DNA of 64,000 nt from Coptis chinensis. Its lineage: Eukaryota; Streptophyta; Magnoliopsida; Ranunculales; Ranunculaceae. The first letter of the stretch is position 1, and each line of letters starts with the position of its first letter. The position numbers were made by a program, and so were the translations under genes. The stretch covers positions 76,785,501-76,849,500 of the forward strand of contig CM027378.1 of assembly GCA_015680905.1 (NCBI GenBank), in the 5' to 3' direction. Shown here piece by piece: positions 1 through 10,680 of the stretch. The notes beneath the pieces are model-generated. The model saw only the letters and a program-made list of their open reading frames with translations, was not told where the DNA came from and ran no database searches.

Positions 1-675
1 AAAGCTTTGCTTTAGGTAAAAATACTGCCTACTCATCGTTGTTTCCAGCCCCTCGACTTTGCATCAATCGATCTTGATCTTTTCATCATTCTCTGCGGTT
101 ATGTTTCTTCTTTTCTGAGTTCCACAAGATGCCACATATCAACGCCACCTTGACTATGCACCATTCGAAGAAAGTCGCCAAAATTGAGTTATTAGCTATA
201 GCGGGAGAAATTGTCGTGAAAAGAAGCGAGAAAAGCGAAAGTGTTGAAAGAAGGTGGAGAAGTTGAAGAAACTTGGAAACTTGGGTGAAAGGCTTGAACA
301 AGCCAAAACTAGGTCTTGAGCGAGGCTATACTTGTTGCTAATTCATTACGATGTGCTTAAATGTTGTATCTGAGAACAATAATATTTGGGATTGCATAAA
401 GCATTTTGATGTGCTTATTATAAATGTTCTTGTTGTTACCTGGCGTGCCCACTTGCAATTTTGTTCGTAAGTTGATATGATGTATTGATCACGGATATAC
501 TATACCACCCGATTATAATGCCAGCGTTTGTCAACAACAAATTTACCTCAACTCATATGATCATCAATGAACATCAACACAAACAAACCAAAGCCGATAA
601 ATTGCCAAAACATCAACATCAACGATATGGACTTGAATGCGGCGATATCGTTTGGATTTGAATTTGGATAAAAAA
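1..675. other. AT-rich DNA without a recognised gene
   Basis: No coding region can be supported here. A 71-codon minus-strand frame at 86-301 has a hydrophobic start but no recognisable domain, and it is probably chance. The segment ends where the GC-rich satellite begins. Confidence 0.5.
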
Positions 676-2045
676 ATGGTTAATGTCTGTTTGGACTTTG
701 TCCCCAAGCGGCATGGCCACACCGTTTGGCCTTAGTACCAAGCGGTGTGGCCATGCCGTTTGGGACAAAAGTCAAAGGACAAAGTCCAAAGCAGACACAC
801 TTTTTTTTGCAAGTTCAAAGTCAAGCGACATGGCGAACCGTTTGGACTTTGTCCCAAGCGGCATGGCCACCGTTTGTCCTTAGTACCAAGCGGTGTGGCC
901 ATGCCGTTTGGGACAAACTCAAACGGTGTGGCTGGTTTGCCGTTTGGGACAAAGTCAAAACAGACACACCATTTTTTTGCAAGTTCAAAGTCCCAAGCGG
1001 CATGGCCACACCGTTTGTCCTTAGTACCAAGCGGTGTGGCCATGCCGTTTGAGACTAAGGCCAAGCGGTGTGGCCATGCCGTTTAGACTTTGAACTTGCA
1101 AAAAGCGTCTGTTTTTGGACTTTGTCCCCAAGCGGCATGGCCAACCGTTTGGACTTTGTCCCCAAGCGGCATGGCCACACCGTTTGGTACTAAGGACAAA
1201 GCGGTGTGTGGCCATGCCGTTTTGGGACAAAGTCCAAAAAAAATGGTTTGTCCGTTTGGGACAAAGTCCAAACGGACAAACCATTTTTTGCAAGTTCAAA
1301 GTCCAAAACGGCATGGCCACACCGTTTGGACTTTGTCCCAAACGGTGTGGCCACACCGTTTGGGACAAAGTCCAAGCGGTGTGGCCATGCCGTTTGGGAC
1401 AAAGTCAAAGCGATGCGGCCACCGTTTGGGACAAAATCAAACAGACACTCTTTTTTGCAAGTTCAAAGTCCAAAGCGACATGGCCGGACCGTTTGGACTT
1501 TGTCCCAAACGGCATGGCCACACCGTTTGTCCTTAGTACCAAGCGGTGTGGCCATGCGTTTGGGACAAAGTCAAATGGTGTGGCCATGCCGTTTGGACTT
1601 TGAACAAAATCAAACCTTTTTTTTGCAAGTTCAAAGTCCAAGCGGCATGGCCACACCGTTTGGCCTTAGTCTCAAGCGGCATGGCCACACCGTTTGGTAC
1701 TAAGGACAAGCGGTGTGTGGCCATGCCGTTTGGACTTTGAACTTTGTTTGGAATGTCTGTTTTGGACTTTGTCCCAAGCGGCATGGCATGAACTAAGGCC
1801 AAGCGTTTGGACTTTGTCCAAAACGCTTTGGCCACACCGTTTGGAACTAAGGCCAAAACGGTGTGGCCATGCCGTTTTGGACAAAGTCAAAACGCGATGC
1901 AGCCATGCCGTTTTGGGACAAAGTCAAAACAGAACCGCCATTTTTGGCCAAGAACGAGTTCGAAGTCCAAAGCGGACCGCGCCATGCGTTTTCTAATGCA
2001 AGTTCGAAGTCCAAAGCAGACCGACCGCGCCATGGCCCGCAAGTA
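676..2045. repeat. GC-rich satellite with direct and inverted subunits
   Basis: The block is built from variants of a roughly 20-base core, GGCATGGCCACACCGTTTGG, and its exact reverse complement, joined by linkers such as GACTTTGTCCCAA and CCTTAGTACCAAG. A longer landmark, a T-run followed by GCAAGTTCAAAGTC, recurs near 801, 970, 1280, 1451 and 1617. It appears inverted near 1083. Most landmark spacings are about 166-171 bases or twice that, so there is a higher-order period close to 168 bases. Long frames exist on both strands because the repeat lacks stops in several frames. They translate to repetitive peptides and are not genes. Copies degrade after about 1740 and fade by 2045. Confidence 0.93.
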
Positions 2046-2952
2046 AGTTCAATTGCTAGATTACTACATTGCTGTAAGCATTTCAACCCGATCAAGCAAT
2101 GTATACTAAATAAGCTGGAGTGAATATACTAAATAAGCACGGGTGAGAATGCCAAGCTTTCCGGATCATAATTTCAAGATGGTGGTTTGTTATGCTATCA
2201 AGGTCTTACTCTTATTCCTTGCCAATCTTATTAATGAATTCATCACATGAACAAGGTTGATAATGCCCCGAGAATCCCTATACATCAGTTGTCACTCTGT
2301 CGGTTTAATCACCCGAGATTGTGGGCAAAAGCATATATGGAAACATACATCCGCGTAGAAATAATTCAGTTATAAGACCATCGGTAGACGGGGATTACAA
2401 GCGAAGGAAGAATTGTACTTCCATTATTTCAAAGTAAAACATATGAGTCCACAAAACTGAAGTAAAAGGCTGGATTATCATATTTTTACATATTGATCAA
2501 GAACATAAAACCATATGGAGGTATCGAAGTTACAAATGTCTTAACCCTTTTTCTTTGGTAATTTACACGAAGATAATCTTTGACAAAACCGAAAATAACG
2601 GACCGGCGACACCTCTATCACACCTGACCTTTTCCCTACCCGACTTACGGCTTTCATCATGCTATTATTATACCGTCGAGAGCACCCCGATGCAGTGCGG
2701 CATCGCATCAATTTCATCACCGTCCTCCATTTTGAGCTACAAAGCGGCATAACATAAAATTCAAATTTCAAATGCAAAATCATGATTTCTAAGATTTTCA
2801 TATATATGCCATTGTCCAAAATATCAAACTCATAGTTTGGGAAATTACTTGCTCATGAGAAGTGGCGGTTTCACATTGAGTAGACTAACTACACTCTAGA
2901 CCCCAGAAATACATTAAGTAATTCTTTGCATCATGAGAAACACCAACATTTA
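2046..2952. other. Intergenic DNA without a recognised gene
   Basis: AT-rich unique-looking sequence. Short frames around 2541-2819 (minus) and 2555-2752 (plus) overlap each other and show no domain. Nothing else is supported. Confidence 0.45.
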
Positions 2953-3032
2953 CATGACCTAATCAAGACTTAACACTATCATATTTAAGTGACTGCATGA
3001 CCTAATCAAGACTTAACACTATCATATTTAAA
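2953..3032. repeat. Tandem duplication of 43 bases
   Basis: The stretch starting CATGACCTAATCAAGACTTA at 2953 is repeated almost exactly from 2996, a period of 43 bases. Two copies only. It looks like a replication-slippage duplication. Confidence 0.85.
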
Positions 3033-3277
3033 AAGTGGTGGTGCTAGAGATAACTAAATCATAACTAAAATCTTCGAGTTTTCTCTATCTTTTTTTTCCC
3101 TCTTCATATGTGTATTGTGTATGAGTTTTATCTATGTATAATCCACAAGGCTTGCATCCTATGCTCAACATTTTCAAGAGCAAAAATGAAGCAATTGGCG
3201 GATACTAGGGAAGTGACTATATGGACACCTACATATAGGACAATGAGACTCTCCCATTCCACTCATTGCCCGGTGGA

Positions 3278-3373
3278 CACACCAAAAACAAGATATATGG
3301 CCACAAGCTGCAATCCTATGCTCAACACACCAAAAACAAGATATATGGCCACTAAACCCTAAACCCTAAACTA
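3278..3373. repeat. Short direct repeat ending in a telomere-like CCCTAAA run
   Basis: The phrase CACACCAAAAACAAGATATA followed by TGGCCAC occurs at 3278 and again at 3326, a period of about 48 bases. The second copy runs into TAAACCCTAAACCCTAAAC (3353-3371). That is two to three units of the plant telomere motif CCCTAAA, too few to be a telomere array. Similar short motifs also occur in plant promoters as telo-boxes. Confidence 0.7.
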
Positions 3374-3859
3374 ACCAAACTCAACATACCTAAATCCTAT
3401 GCTCCTTCACGATATCGTCCGCCAATGAACTTGCACGGGTCAAATTGTATGCCTCCATGAACTGGTTACGTTGCATCCTCTGGAATCATGATCCCGCTGA
3501 TTGCGGGGCCTTGATTGAGCAAGGCGAGAAATTTCATCGGCGACGGTCTTTGTCAAAATTAAAACACAAAACTACATTAGTATATACATTTACATTTATA
3601 AAATACCAAAACAAAACAAAACAAAACAAAATTAACGTTGTAAGATATTAACTCACCCGGATTATGATATGGAAGACTCGTAGGGAGTAGTGACTAAGAT
3701 GATCGGGGTTTATCATTCTCATATGACTATTATTTTAAATACCAACTCATGTATCTACTAACACACTCCCATGGATAAGGCGGAATGGGTCAGCGTTGTT
3801 CAAGTTGAATCAAGTGATTACGCCAATTACTCCGATGGGAAGGCCTTGATATTAAATTT
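3374..3859. other. Region downstream of the plant-mobile-domain gene
   Basis: An (AAAAC)n microsatellite lies at 3607-3631. On the minus strand around 3410-3510 a short coding-like stretch reads MQRNQFMEAYNLTRASSLAD. It could be a far-3' exon of the neighbouring plant-mobile-domain gene, but I do not recognise it. No separate gene is supported. Confidence 0.35.
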
Positions 3860-5137
3860 TACATCATACCCGGCGTCGAGGTAGTTAGTTGTCGAGCTCT
3901 TTGGTTTTGGGGATCGAGGGTACAAACTGCATATGACCCAACCCGCCTGACCCTCATGCATTTATCTTTGCTTTCGACATTATCAAGAAAGCATATAAAT
4001 CCCTCGAAAAATGCTATTTCATCCACCCGGCCGTGTAGCTCGGACTTCAACATAGGGATACCATTCAACTGTCAAATAGCATATGATCGAGGAAATTAAT
4101 CATTAATCACATACTAATAATATTAATTAATAAATAAAACTATTTACATACAAAAATACTTACATCGGTACAAGTCATATTATCAATGGTGGCTCGGGTA
4201 TACTTCAATGCATTTGTTGTGCTAGCATAAAAGATGAAAATGGCGAGTACCTATTAGCGGGACATGCTCAAATGATAGTCCTCATTTGGGTATGGCCTGA
4301 ACAACTTAGGAAGTACTCATAAATCCATGCCTACATTAATATAGACACCGAGTTAATATTGTAATAGATAGATAAAATTGACATTGAAAAGAAAAACAAA
4401 AAACTAATACGTAGGAGAGTGAAATAGCACGAAACACCCTTCACCTTGGCACTTGTGGCGGTCCCAAGACCACAATACAAGTAAGCCCGGTAAAGGCTGC
4501 ACCCAGCGTAGTCTCGATCTCGGCAAATTTGAAAGCGGTCTCGGATAACAAGCGGGGAACTGCAGTTCGGGCGATGTCGGTAAAGGCGGTACATCAAAGA
4601 AAAATAACGGATAAGCTCTCACGACAAACTGCACCTCTTTTTGGGTTGGCGCCTTCTTCCCGCAACAACCCCATTTCATCCGTAAATCTTCATCTCTTAC
4701 CTTCCCGACAAAACTGCTTCATCAAAAAATCCATCCTAACTTTGGAAGTGAACTTATTGGATTTCATCTCCGCATCTATCTTATCCATGGGTATGCCAAG
4801 ATTTTTGTGGAGAAGTCTTTTTAATGTTCCAAAGGTCAAATCGGTGTCCCCGATCCTTTGCTTTGCCTCGATCGAACTCCTAAGAGTTGGGAAACATCAT
4901 CAGCGTGATTGTCATCTCGCCCCACGGCATATGAAGCGTGTTGGTCTCTGGATGCCACCTCTCCACAAAGCGAGCGAGACCAACCACGGGATCGATGCTG
5001 TATACACCTAAGACCCGAGCACATAAGCGGTCCTTTGAAGCTCCACGTGAAAAGTAGAGCGGTCGAACACTCTCCTCGATATCCCGTTGTACCAACTTGT
5101 TGAGGTGCCCATGGCACTTCAACACCCCTAAACTCGC

Positions 5138-5225
5138 CTAAAACAACAAAACTTAGTATTAATGTATGCACAAGTTTAAGTAATACAAAATTTAAATACT
5201 AATAGACACTATATGATAATATTAC
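5138..5225 (-). other. Intron 1 of the PMD gene
   Basis: On the minus strand exon 1 ends ...GGGCAG and the intron begins GTAATATT. It is AT-rich and ends TTGTTTTAG before GCGAGT. Length 88 bases, phase 0. Splicing keeps one frame across the PMD start (...CLGGQ then ASLGVLK...), which supports this as a genuine spliced gene at origin. Confidence 0.7.
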
Positions 5226-5379
5226 CTGCCCCCCCAAACATCGCGAGCTTCGTGCCTTTGCATAGTCATACAATAGATGTGACACCGAGGGGCCACCTCC
5301 ATAAACACCTCTCTGGAACTCCAAGTCATTGTTGGACTTTCTCACAATATTCAGCGGAGTGCAGTCGAGGACTTCAGGG

Positions 5380-5592
5380 ACTTCCTCGTCATCATCCTCC
5401 TCCTCCTCCTCATCCTCCGCGTCCTCCTCATCCTCCGCGTCATCAACACCCTCTTCGTCATCTTCTTCATCATCACCTACAGCTACACTCTTCCCACGAT
5501 CCATATTTACATCATCTACATCTACATCTTCATCTTCATCTAAATCTAAATCTAAATCTACATCTACATCTACATCTAAATCTACATCACTC
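5380..5592 (-). repeat. Coding trinucleotide/hexanucleotide repeat for an Asp/Glu tract
   Basis: On the minus strand, GATGTA, GATTTA and GATGAA hexamers (5520-5592) encode alternating Asp-Val, Asp-Leu and Asp-Glu. A GAG/GAT-rich stretch (about 5380-5470) then encodes a run of Glu and Asp. It lies within exon 1 of the PMD gene and would form a long disordered acidic segment. Such repeats change length easily. Confidence 0.85.
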
Positions 5593-5807
5593 ATAATTGT
5601 TTGTTTTCTTCTCTTTTGATTTCCTAACTCTACACCACTTACTACATTCTTGGGATCATCCGGCTTTCCGATCCCTCTACGGACTTGATGCGAGGTAGTT
5701 GTTGCCCTTTCTCTTTTTTTCTCGGGCTCCTCGCGACCCGAACTACTACTCCCCCCACCTAACAACTTCTTAGCACCCGTGAAAACACTTTTCTTTGCAT
5801 TCTTCAC

Positions 5808-6110
5808 ATTCAGATTTTTGTTGAGGCATTGCTACAAAATAAATAGGAGTTAAAAATAAGACATTCAACTAATTCAAGCATCTTGAATCGACTAGGAAAA
5901 CTTTGCGAAACGACTCATGTAAAACTTTAAAGCCGCCATGGAGATAATGAACATCGAAAAAGAAAGCACATTTGTAAAAGCGAAAATAGTCGGCCGGCAT
6001 AAGAAAAGACAATATAAGACATGTGTGATTAGGAAAAACTAGCAAGTCGGGTAACCTCTTTTTAGTTTGTGCGGCGTGTGAGTTGAAATTTTACAACATC
6101 TAAACTTAAA
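5808..6110. other. Upstream flank of the PMD gene
   Basis: AT-rich DNA upstream of the PMD start. No clear TATA box can be assigned and no other gene is seen. Confidence 0.4.
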
Positions 6111-7129
6111 AAGAATTTCTTAGGCCATAAGCTTTTATTAAGGGTGGGACTTTTCAAAGCCTTTAAAGCTTTGTGGAATCTTCTTTGCTAGCAATCAAGG
6201 TATGTCATCAAGCATCAATAAACCAACTTTGAAAGCTGCGCGAGTTCGATTTATTTATTTGAAAGCCTGCCTAATCACTTGAGATCTTTGGGGTGCCCTT
6301 AGAATAGAATTCTAAACCCGGTATGCGCTTTTGATCAATAGGAAGAGGATCACTCCGCCATGGTGAGCGTAACTCTTGGCAACTTCCATCTGCGTAGCAA
6401 AGCGCTGGCTTAAGCCGACCTTTAGGAAGGCCTATATGAATGAGGCTAAATCACGGGGAGCTTACTCTCTCTCTTTCTTTATGGTTTAGAGAGTCTTGGC
6501 GCATACTATATCTTTTATACTTATTTTTTCGCATTTCCTATTGTGAGTAGTGATTCATTTCCTGCAATATAGTTAAGCTCCTTCCCTTGTTAGAGTTGGA
6601 GCTGCGAGCTCGACCTAAGTCGTAAGCTCTCGAGGAACTAAGTCGTTCTCTCTACCCCTAAAGGGTCGTTTAAGCTCTATCGACCTAAGAAGTTAGTGCT
6701 TTAGAGAGTTATGAGAAAACTTCTCATCTCAAGACCTATAAGTATAAGCATAGTTCTCCATTCTCCATTAGTTAGTAGCCGTTTTATCTTAAGCTCTCAA
6801 GAGCTTTACGTCTGCTTAGCCCTTCCCTTGCCTTACCTTGCCACTTTCAACTAGGGGAGCGTCCCGGCATGGGTTACATACAGAGATCCGGTCGATTATA
6901 TAAGATATAAGATCCCCCTGCATCGGTTCACAGTCCGCGCTTCTGACGAAAAAAAGTGATTGTGGGGTGATCCTTTTAGCGCTGAAAAGGTACCAGCCCT
7001 TCTCCGGGCTTTTAAGATTTTGAAGTCATCGTGGATGGCACGAGTTGAGGAGTAGAATAGGGTAGGCGTTGAAGGCTCTCTTTAAATAAAATCCCTTTTG
7101 TGAAATAATAGGTTCTCCCCTATTTACTT

Positions 7130-7528
7130 TTATCGGGGCAAGCTACTTTCTCTCGTTTCACTCCTCTTTATACCGCGAAAGCAAGAGAAATTGAGTCTAT
7201 AAAGAGCGCGAGCTTGATGACCTAAAACCCGGGGCTTCTTTCCTAACCCGAAAGAAGATCGAGGTATCTGACCATCAGCGGGAAGAGCGACACAAGATAA
7301 CCTAACGGGTTTAACGTTTAACGAGTCTGCCTTGCTTGAATAGGACTCATAATAACAACAAAAGCTTACTCCAACTAAACTTGCAAGAATGACAAAGCCA
7401 AAGCCTGTTAAGCTCACTTTACTTTCGGTTACGGCGGCTAAACCTTGCTTTAAGACAACTCCACGAAGCACAACTAAAAAGAATGTGCACGAAGGCACAC
7501 TCTTTTCGGATATTGCACTTTTGAACAC
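7130..7528 (-). CDS. Unrecognised 132-codon frame in the mitochondrial-like block
   Basis: An uninterrupted frame starting at 7528 has one hydrophobic stretch, SLTGFGFVILASLVGVSFCC, at about residues 39-58. The rest is basic and Ser-rich. I do not recognise a family. Plant mitochondrial genomes carry many such lineage-specific ORFs with a single membrane segment, so it may be a passenger of the NUMT. In nuclear DNA it is unlikely to be expressed with the right signals. Chance is a real alternative. Confidence 0.2.
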   Translation of the reverse strand: MFKSAISEKSVPSCTFFLVVLRGVVLKQGLAAVTESKVSLTGFGFVILASLVGVSFCCYYESYSSKADSLNVKPVRLSCVALPADGQIPRSSFGLGKKPRVLGHQARALYRLNFSCFRGIKRSETRESSLPR

Positions 7529-7968
7529 ATATATCCTTATATGTATATATAACGGTAAAAGTGCCTCTAAGGATAAAGTCTATCGGAATCCCTAAACCGA
7601 TAGAGCTTAGACAAATTATGCTTGTTTAGATCGCGGTAGCTCTGAGCAAGCGTAGCCTTGAGGTCATTAGGTAACTAGCCCGTCAACAACCTTGGCCAGA
7701 AATTTGGAACCGACTTCTCCTTTTTTCAATAAATAAATAAGAAAAACAACAACAACAGGGGTTGGAGACCTATCGAAGAGCACTTTCTCACTTATTTAGT
7801 TAGAAGTCGCGGAATAAACCTCAACCCGAGTAAATAGCGGCGAGCAGCAGTGGAAGGCAAGGAAGGAGAGATGTAATCTCTTTCCCTTGCTTTCGAAGGG
7901 GTGAAGTGAGAGGAGACAACCAACCCATTTTTATTCCAGCCGAGAAGACTAGTAAAAGGAAGGATCGA

Positions 7969-8329
7969 ATGTCATATATCTCGGGGAGCTAGATCGGTTC
8001 GATAAACAAGTAAAATTGCCTCAACCAAAATTGATGGAATTGGACCTAAAAAGCCATTCAGGTTAGTTATCGATTAGGTATCGATTAGGAACATCAAGAT
8101 AAAAGAGTTAACTAAGTATCGGATCGATCAAATGGAACAAATGATAGGTCAAGATCATGTTGTTCATTGGGAATTGAAGAGGGGAGAACGACGGCGGACA
8201 TCGAGCGATTCATTTCTATTTCTCGTTATCGTGGAATTAAGTCATCAAGATGGATCGCCCTTACGTGGTCAACGAACTCATACTAATGCACCTCGGGTTT
8301 CACTATCGAGCTATCAAAGAAAAAAGTAG
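7969..8329 (+). pseudogene. rps13: Mitochondrial ribosomal protein S13, broken copy
   Basis: S13 is a small-subunit ribosomal protein of the 30S head, and plants encode it in mitochondria or, after transfer, in the nucleus. The start ATGTCATATATCTCGGGGAG (7969) gives MSYISG. Further on the sequence gives STKIDGIGPKK in another frame, then EMIGQ-type text: MEQMIGQDHVVHWELKRGER, and later HQDGSPLRGQRTHTNA. Those are signature S13 segments, including the C-terminal GQRTHTNA that contacts rRNA. The frame changes at least twice (after MSYISGS, and after GER, where extra bases precede GGACATCGAGCG). The last residues differ from the usual RTSRKQ ending. No presequence for re-import precedes the ATG. 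It is best read as a recent NUMT-derived pseudogene. Confidence 0.88.
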
Positions 8330-8480
8330 ATCATACTCTTAGACATTACGCTCCTCCCTCTAGATAGAGGAGGGACCTCAACTTCACTCCCCTTAGAAAC
8401 TGCAAGCTAGATAGAAAGTGAAGTTTGTGCTTGTATTTATTTCCTATTACACCATTCTAAATGGTGTCACAAAAAACTTG

Positions 8481-9094
8481 TCTAACTTCACTTCTCGATT
8501 ATCAACTGATTTATCCTTCACGAGTTTGGTGAATGCAAAACTTGATATCATTTGATGTGGATCTTCTGGACGTATCTATATATATCTGCTATACTTGCGA
8601 AAATATAAATTTTGTTATACTTTCGAAATCTTGTGAAACTTGTGTTAGATGGATGACCACTAGCTAGGTTCGACTTTATTTTGGTTTTCATGCATTCTTA
8701 ACTTCATTTTAAGAATGGGTGATATCAACGAATGGGTGATATCAACGGGGAAAGTACAAAATGGGTGTCTAGAATTCAAAAGAATTGAATCAAACATAAC
8801 ATTATATATATAAAAAAAAGATAGAAAGATAGAACGATTACGAAGCGAGCTATATATTTATTTTGAATCAAACAAGCGATACTCGGTCGATATGGCCTCA
8901 AATAAAAATCTAGTGATATCAACGGGGAGAGACAATAAGTTCATAACTTCATTGTTTGATTTAATGATTTATTTATTTTGAACTTGGATAAACATAACAT
9001 TGATGTCTATGTCTCCATTTCTATAAATCGAAAAAATTAAAAATATAAATAACTTAAGCAGGTCAAAAATAACAATGTACATAAGCGGTGTAAA
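8481..9094. other. AT-rich DNA with a 17-base tandem duplication
   Basis: No gene seen. The 17-mer AATGGGTGATATCAACG is tandemly duplicated at 8714-8747, and GTGATATCAACGGGG recurs near 8912, a dispersed trace of the same word. Confidence 0.5.
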
Positions 9095-9785
9095 TAACTT
9101 AAACATCGAAACTCGACCGAGTTCAAAACTTCGGCGAGTTAACCAAATATGCTACTTCACGAACTCAGCCGGGAGTTCAAAACTTCTGACGAAATTCAAA
9201 ACTCGGCCGAATTTAGAACTTCGGCGAAATTTAGAACTTCGACGAGTTCAAAACTCTGACGGCAATTCAAAACTCGGCCAATTTAGAACTCTCGACGAGA
9301 ATTGAACTCGGCGAAATTTAGAACTCGGCGAAATTCACGAACTCGACGGCCGATTTAGAACTCGGCGAAATTCAAAACTTCGAAAAATTCAGAACTCACT
9401 CGAACTTCGGCGAATTTAGAACTTCGGCCGGACTTCAAAACTTCGGCGAAATTCACGAACTTCGAGTTCAAAACTCGGCGAATTCAAAACTTCGGCCGAT
9501 TCACGAACTCGGCGAAGAACTTCGGCGAGTTCAAAACTCGACAATTCAAAACTCGGCGAGTTCACGAACTTCGGCGAAATTCACGAACTCGGCGAGTTCA
9601 AAACTCGGCGAGAATTCAAAACTCGGCGAGTTCAGTTCACCCGAACTTCACGAACTCACGAAATTTAGAACTTCGGCGAATTCAAAACTTCGGCGAAATT
9701 CACGAACTTCGGCCAAATTTAAACTCGGCGAAATTCACGAACTTCGGCGAGTTCAAAACTCGGCGAAATTCACGAAATTCGGCTT
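9095..9785. repeat. Minisatellite of AACTCGGCGA(A)ATTCA units
   Basis: A degenerate tandem array of units of about 17-19 bases that alternate variants of AACTCGGCGAGTTCAAA and AACTTCGGCGAAATTCACG. More than thirty units are visible, with variable TTC/TC and ATTCA/TTTAG endings. CGGCG makes it a CpG-rich island in AT-rich DNA. The plus frame at 9075-9305 merely translates the array (NLELRR repeats) and is not a gene. Confidence 0.93.
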
Positions 9786-9922
9786 CATCAAATATGCTAA
9801 CACCTAATTAAACACATTTAGCTCCTTGAACTACTAAGCATAAGAGTACGCGATTCGCGGCCGTTAAAATACTCTAAAGCTAATACAAATATGGGGTGGT
9901 GTGGTGTCGAACTATTCAAGGA

Positions 9923-10112
9923 TATTGGATAGGTTAGTTGTTGCTTCTAGTCATATTGCATTTGGATCTTCCAAATAATCTGATAAGTGGTGTGCTTTCA
10001 AAATATTTCTATCGGATAGGTTAGTTGTTTTCTAGTCATATTGCATTTGGATCTTCCAAATAATACGATAAGTTGAATCCAATATTTCTTCTTAGTTGTT
10101 GCTTCTAGTCAT
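9923..10112. repeat. Direct repeat with period of about 91 bases
   Basis: GGATAGGTTAGTTGTT...CTAGTCATATTGCATTTGGATCTTCCAAATAAT occurs near 9923-9977 and again near 10014-10068. A third partial copy, CTTAGTTGTTGCTTCTAGTCAT, lies near 10091. Flanking text is similar between the first two copies, so it is a local tandem duplication. Confidence 0.8.
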
Positions 10113-10480
10113 GTGACATAGATGCAAGTTAAATCACATCCACTTCATAAGTAAATTTACATTCTTAAAACAAAAAGAATATTCTTGGTTTAATTTTATT
10201 ACGAATAAGGTTCAGGTTTAATATAAGTTAAAGATATATGAAATGCTATCGAGAAAAAGGAAGTATCGATTACCAACCTTTTTGATTTCAACGTTGAATG
10301 TCTTGAGCCACCAAATATACATTTGCAACAAAAATAACCTTTTAGAACCTAACAACATAAGCGGAAAACAGATCTAAATTAGATGTGGTGAATTAGACCC
10401 GATAAGTTCACATACAGCGACAAAAGAAGAGATGGAAATCAAATCGACAAAGCAATATATGGTTGTTTTGTAGATCGCTC
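10113..10480. other. AT-rich DNA, nothing recognised
   Basis: No domain, repeat or RNA gene could be identified between the direct repeat and the T-rich block. Confidence 0.4.
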
Positions 10481-10642
10481 GGATTAGTCGATCCCTCTCT
10501 TTTTTGGTTAGATCGGTCTCTTTTTTTTTTTTGGTTAGATCGGTCTCTTGGTCTTAATTTTTGGTTAGATCGGTTTTGAATTTGGTTTTTTTTTGTTAGA
10601 TCGGTTTGAACTCTTTGGTGAAGATCGGTTTTTTTTTTTTAG

Positions 10643-10677
<35 letters not shown>

Positions 10678-10680
10678 GAA
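10481..10680. repeat. TTGGTTAGATCGGT tandem units and poly-T
   Basis: Four or five variants of TTGGTTAGATCGGT separated by T-runs, ending in a long poly-T at about 10648-10672. Minus-strand frames through it give poly-Lys and are artefacts of the tract. Confidence 0.8.

Larger units (their letters stand above)
3860..5807 (-). pseudogene. Plant mobile domain (PMD) protein gene, probably broken
   Basis: A likely nuclear protein of the plant mobile domain family (MAIN/MAIL-like, related to 'protein phosphatase 7 long form homolog' annotations and to PMDs carried by transposons). Exon 1 (5226-5807) starts at the ATG at 5807. Its 194 codons hold a Ser/Lys-rich start and then an acidic D/E tract. 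A GT-AG intron of 88 bases (5138-5225, phase 0) joins it to exon 2, which carries PMD hallmarks: GLARFVERWHPETNTLHMPW and then GEMTITL. Further PMD-like blocks continue leftwards in changing frames: DDVSQLLGV near 4880, LGIPMDKIDAEMKSNKFTSK near 4750-4800, YLYCGLGTATSAKVKGVS near 4430-4490 and WIYEYFLSC near 4310. The frame changes just after TITL, where one base appears missing. Later blocks need further introns or frame changes. The 3' end is uncertain; a 69-codon frame at 3859-4068 may be its tail. A pseudogene is most likely, but assembly errors in a live gene remain possible. Confidence 0.72.
6111..8480 (+). other. Mitochondrial-like DNA block (probable NUMT)
   Basis: This segment is richer in GC and in CTTTCC/GGAAAG-type tracts than its surroundings, and it reads like plant mitochondrial intergenic DNA. 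Its right end holds a nearly complete copy of mitochondrial ribosomal protein S13. In many plants mitochondrial rps13 sits beside nad1 exons, but I do not recognise a nad1 exon here. Boundaries are judged by texture only and may be off by several hundred bases. Alternatives are a nuclear-transferred rps13 locus with non-mitochondrial flanks, or a mis-joined contig. Confidence 0.65.

Noticed and set aside
676-2045. CRISPR array
   Set aside because: Repeats are contiguous and degenerate with inverted copies and no unique spacers. The DNA is plant nuclear.
683-2123. A dozen overlapping 60-165-codon frames on both strands
   Set aside because: They are translations of the satellite in every frame. 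The peptides repeat the same words (PSGMATPFG, KRCGHAVWD) and none has a domain.
3353-3373. Telomere-like CCCTAAA run
   Set aside because: Only two to three units, too short for a telomere or an interstitial telomere block.
5213-5619. Plus-strand frames rich in His/Pro or Ser
   Set aside because: Antisense shadows of the acidic repeat in exon 1 of the PMD gene.
8330-8480. A nad1 exon next to rps13
   Set aside because: Expected from the usual mitochondrial gene order, but no nad1 peptide could be read in any frame.
9075-9305. 76-codon plus frame with LRR-like NLELRR repeats
   Set aside because: It is the minisatellite read in frame, not a leucine-rich-repeat protein.
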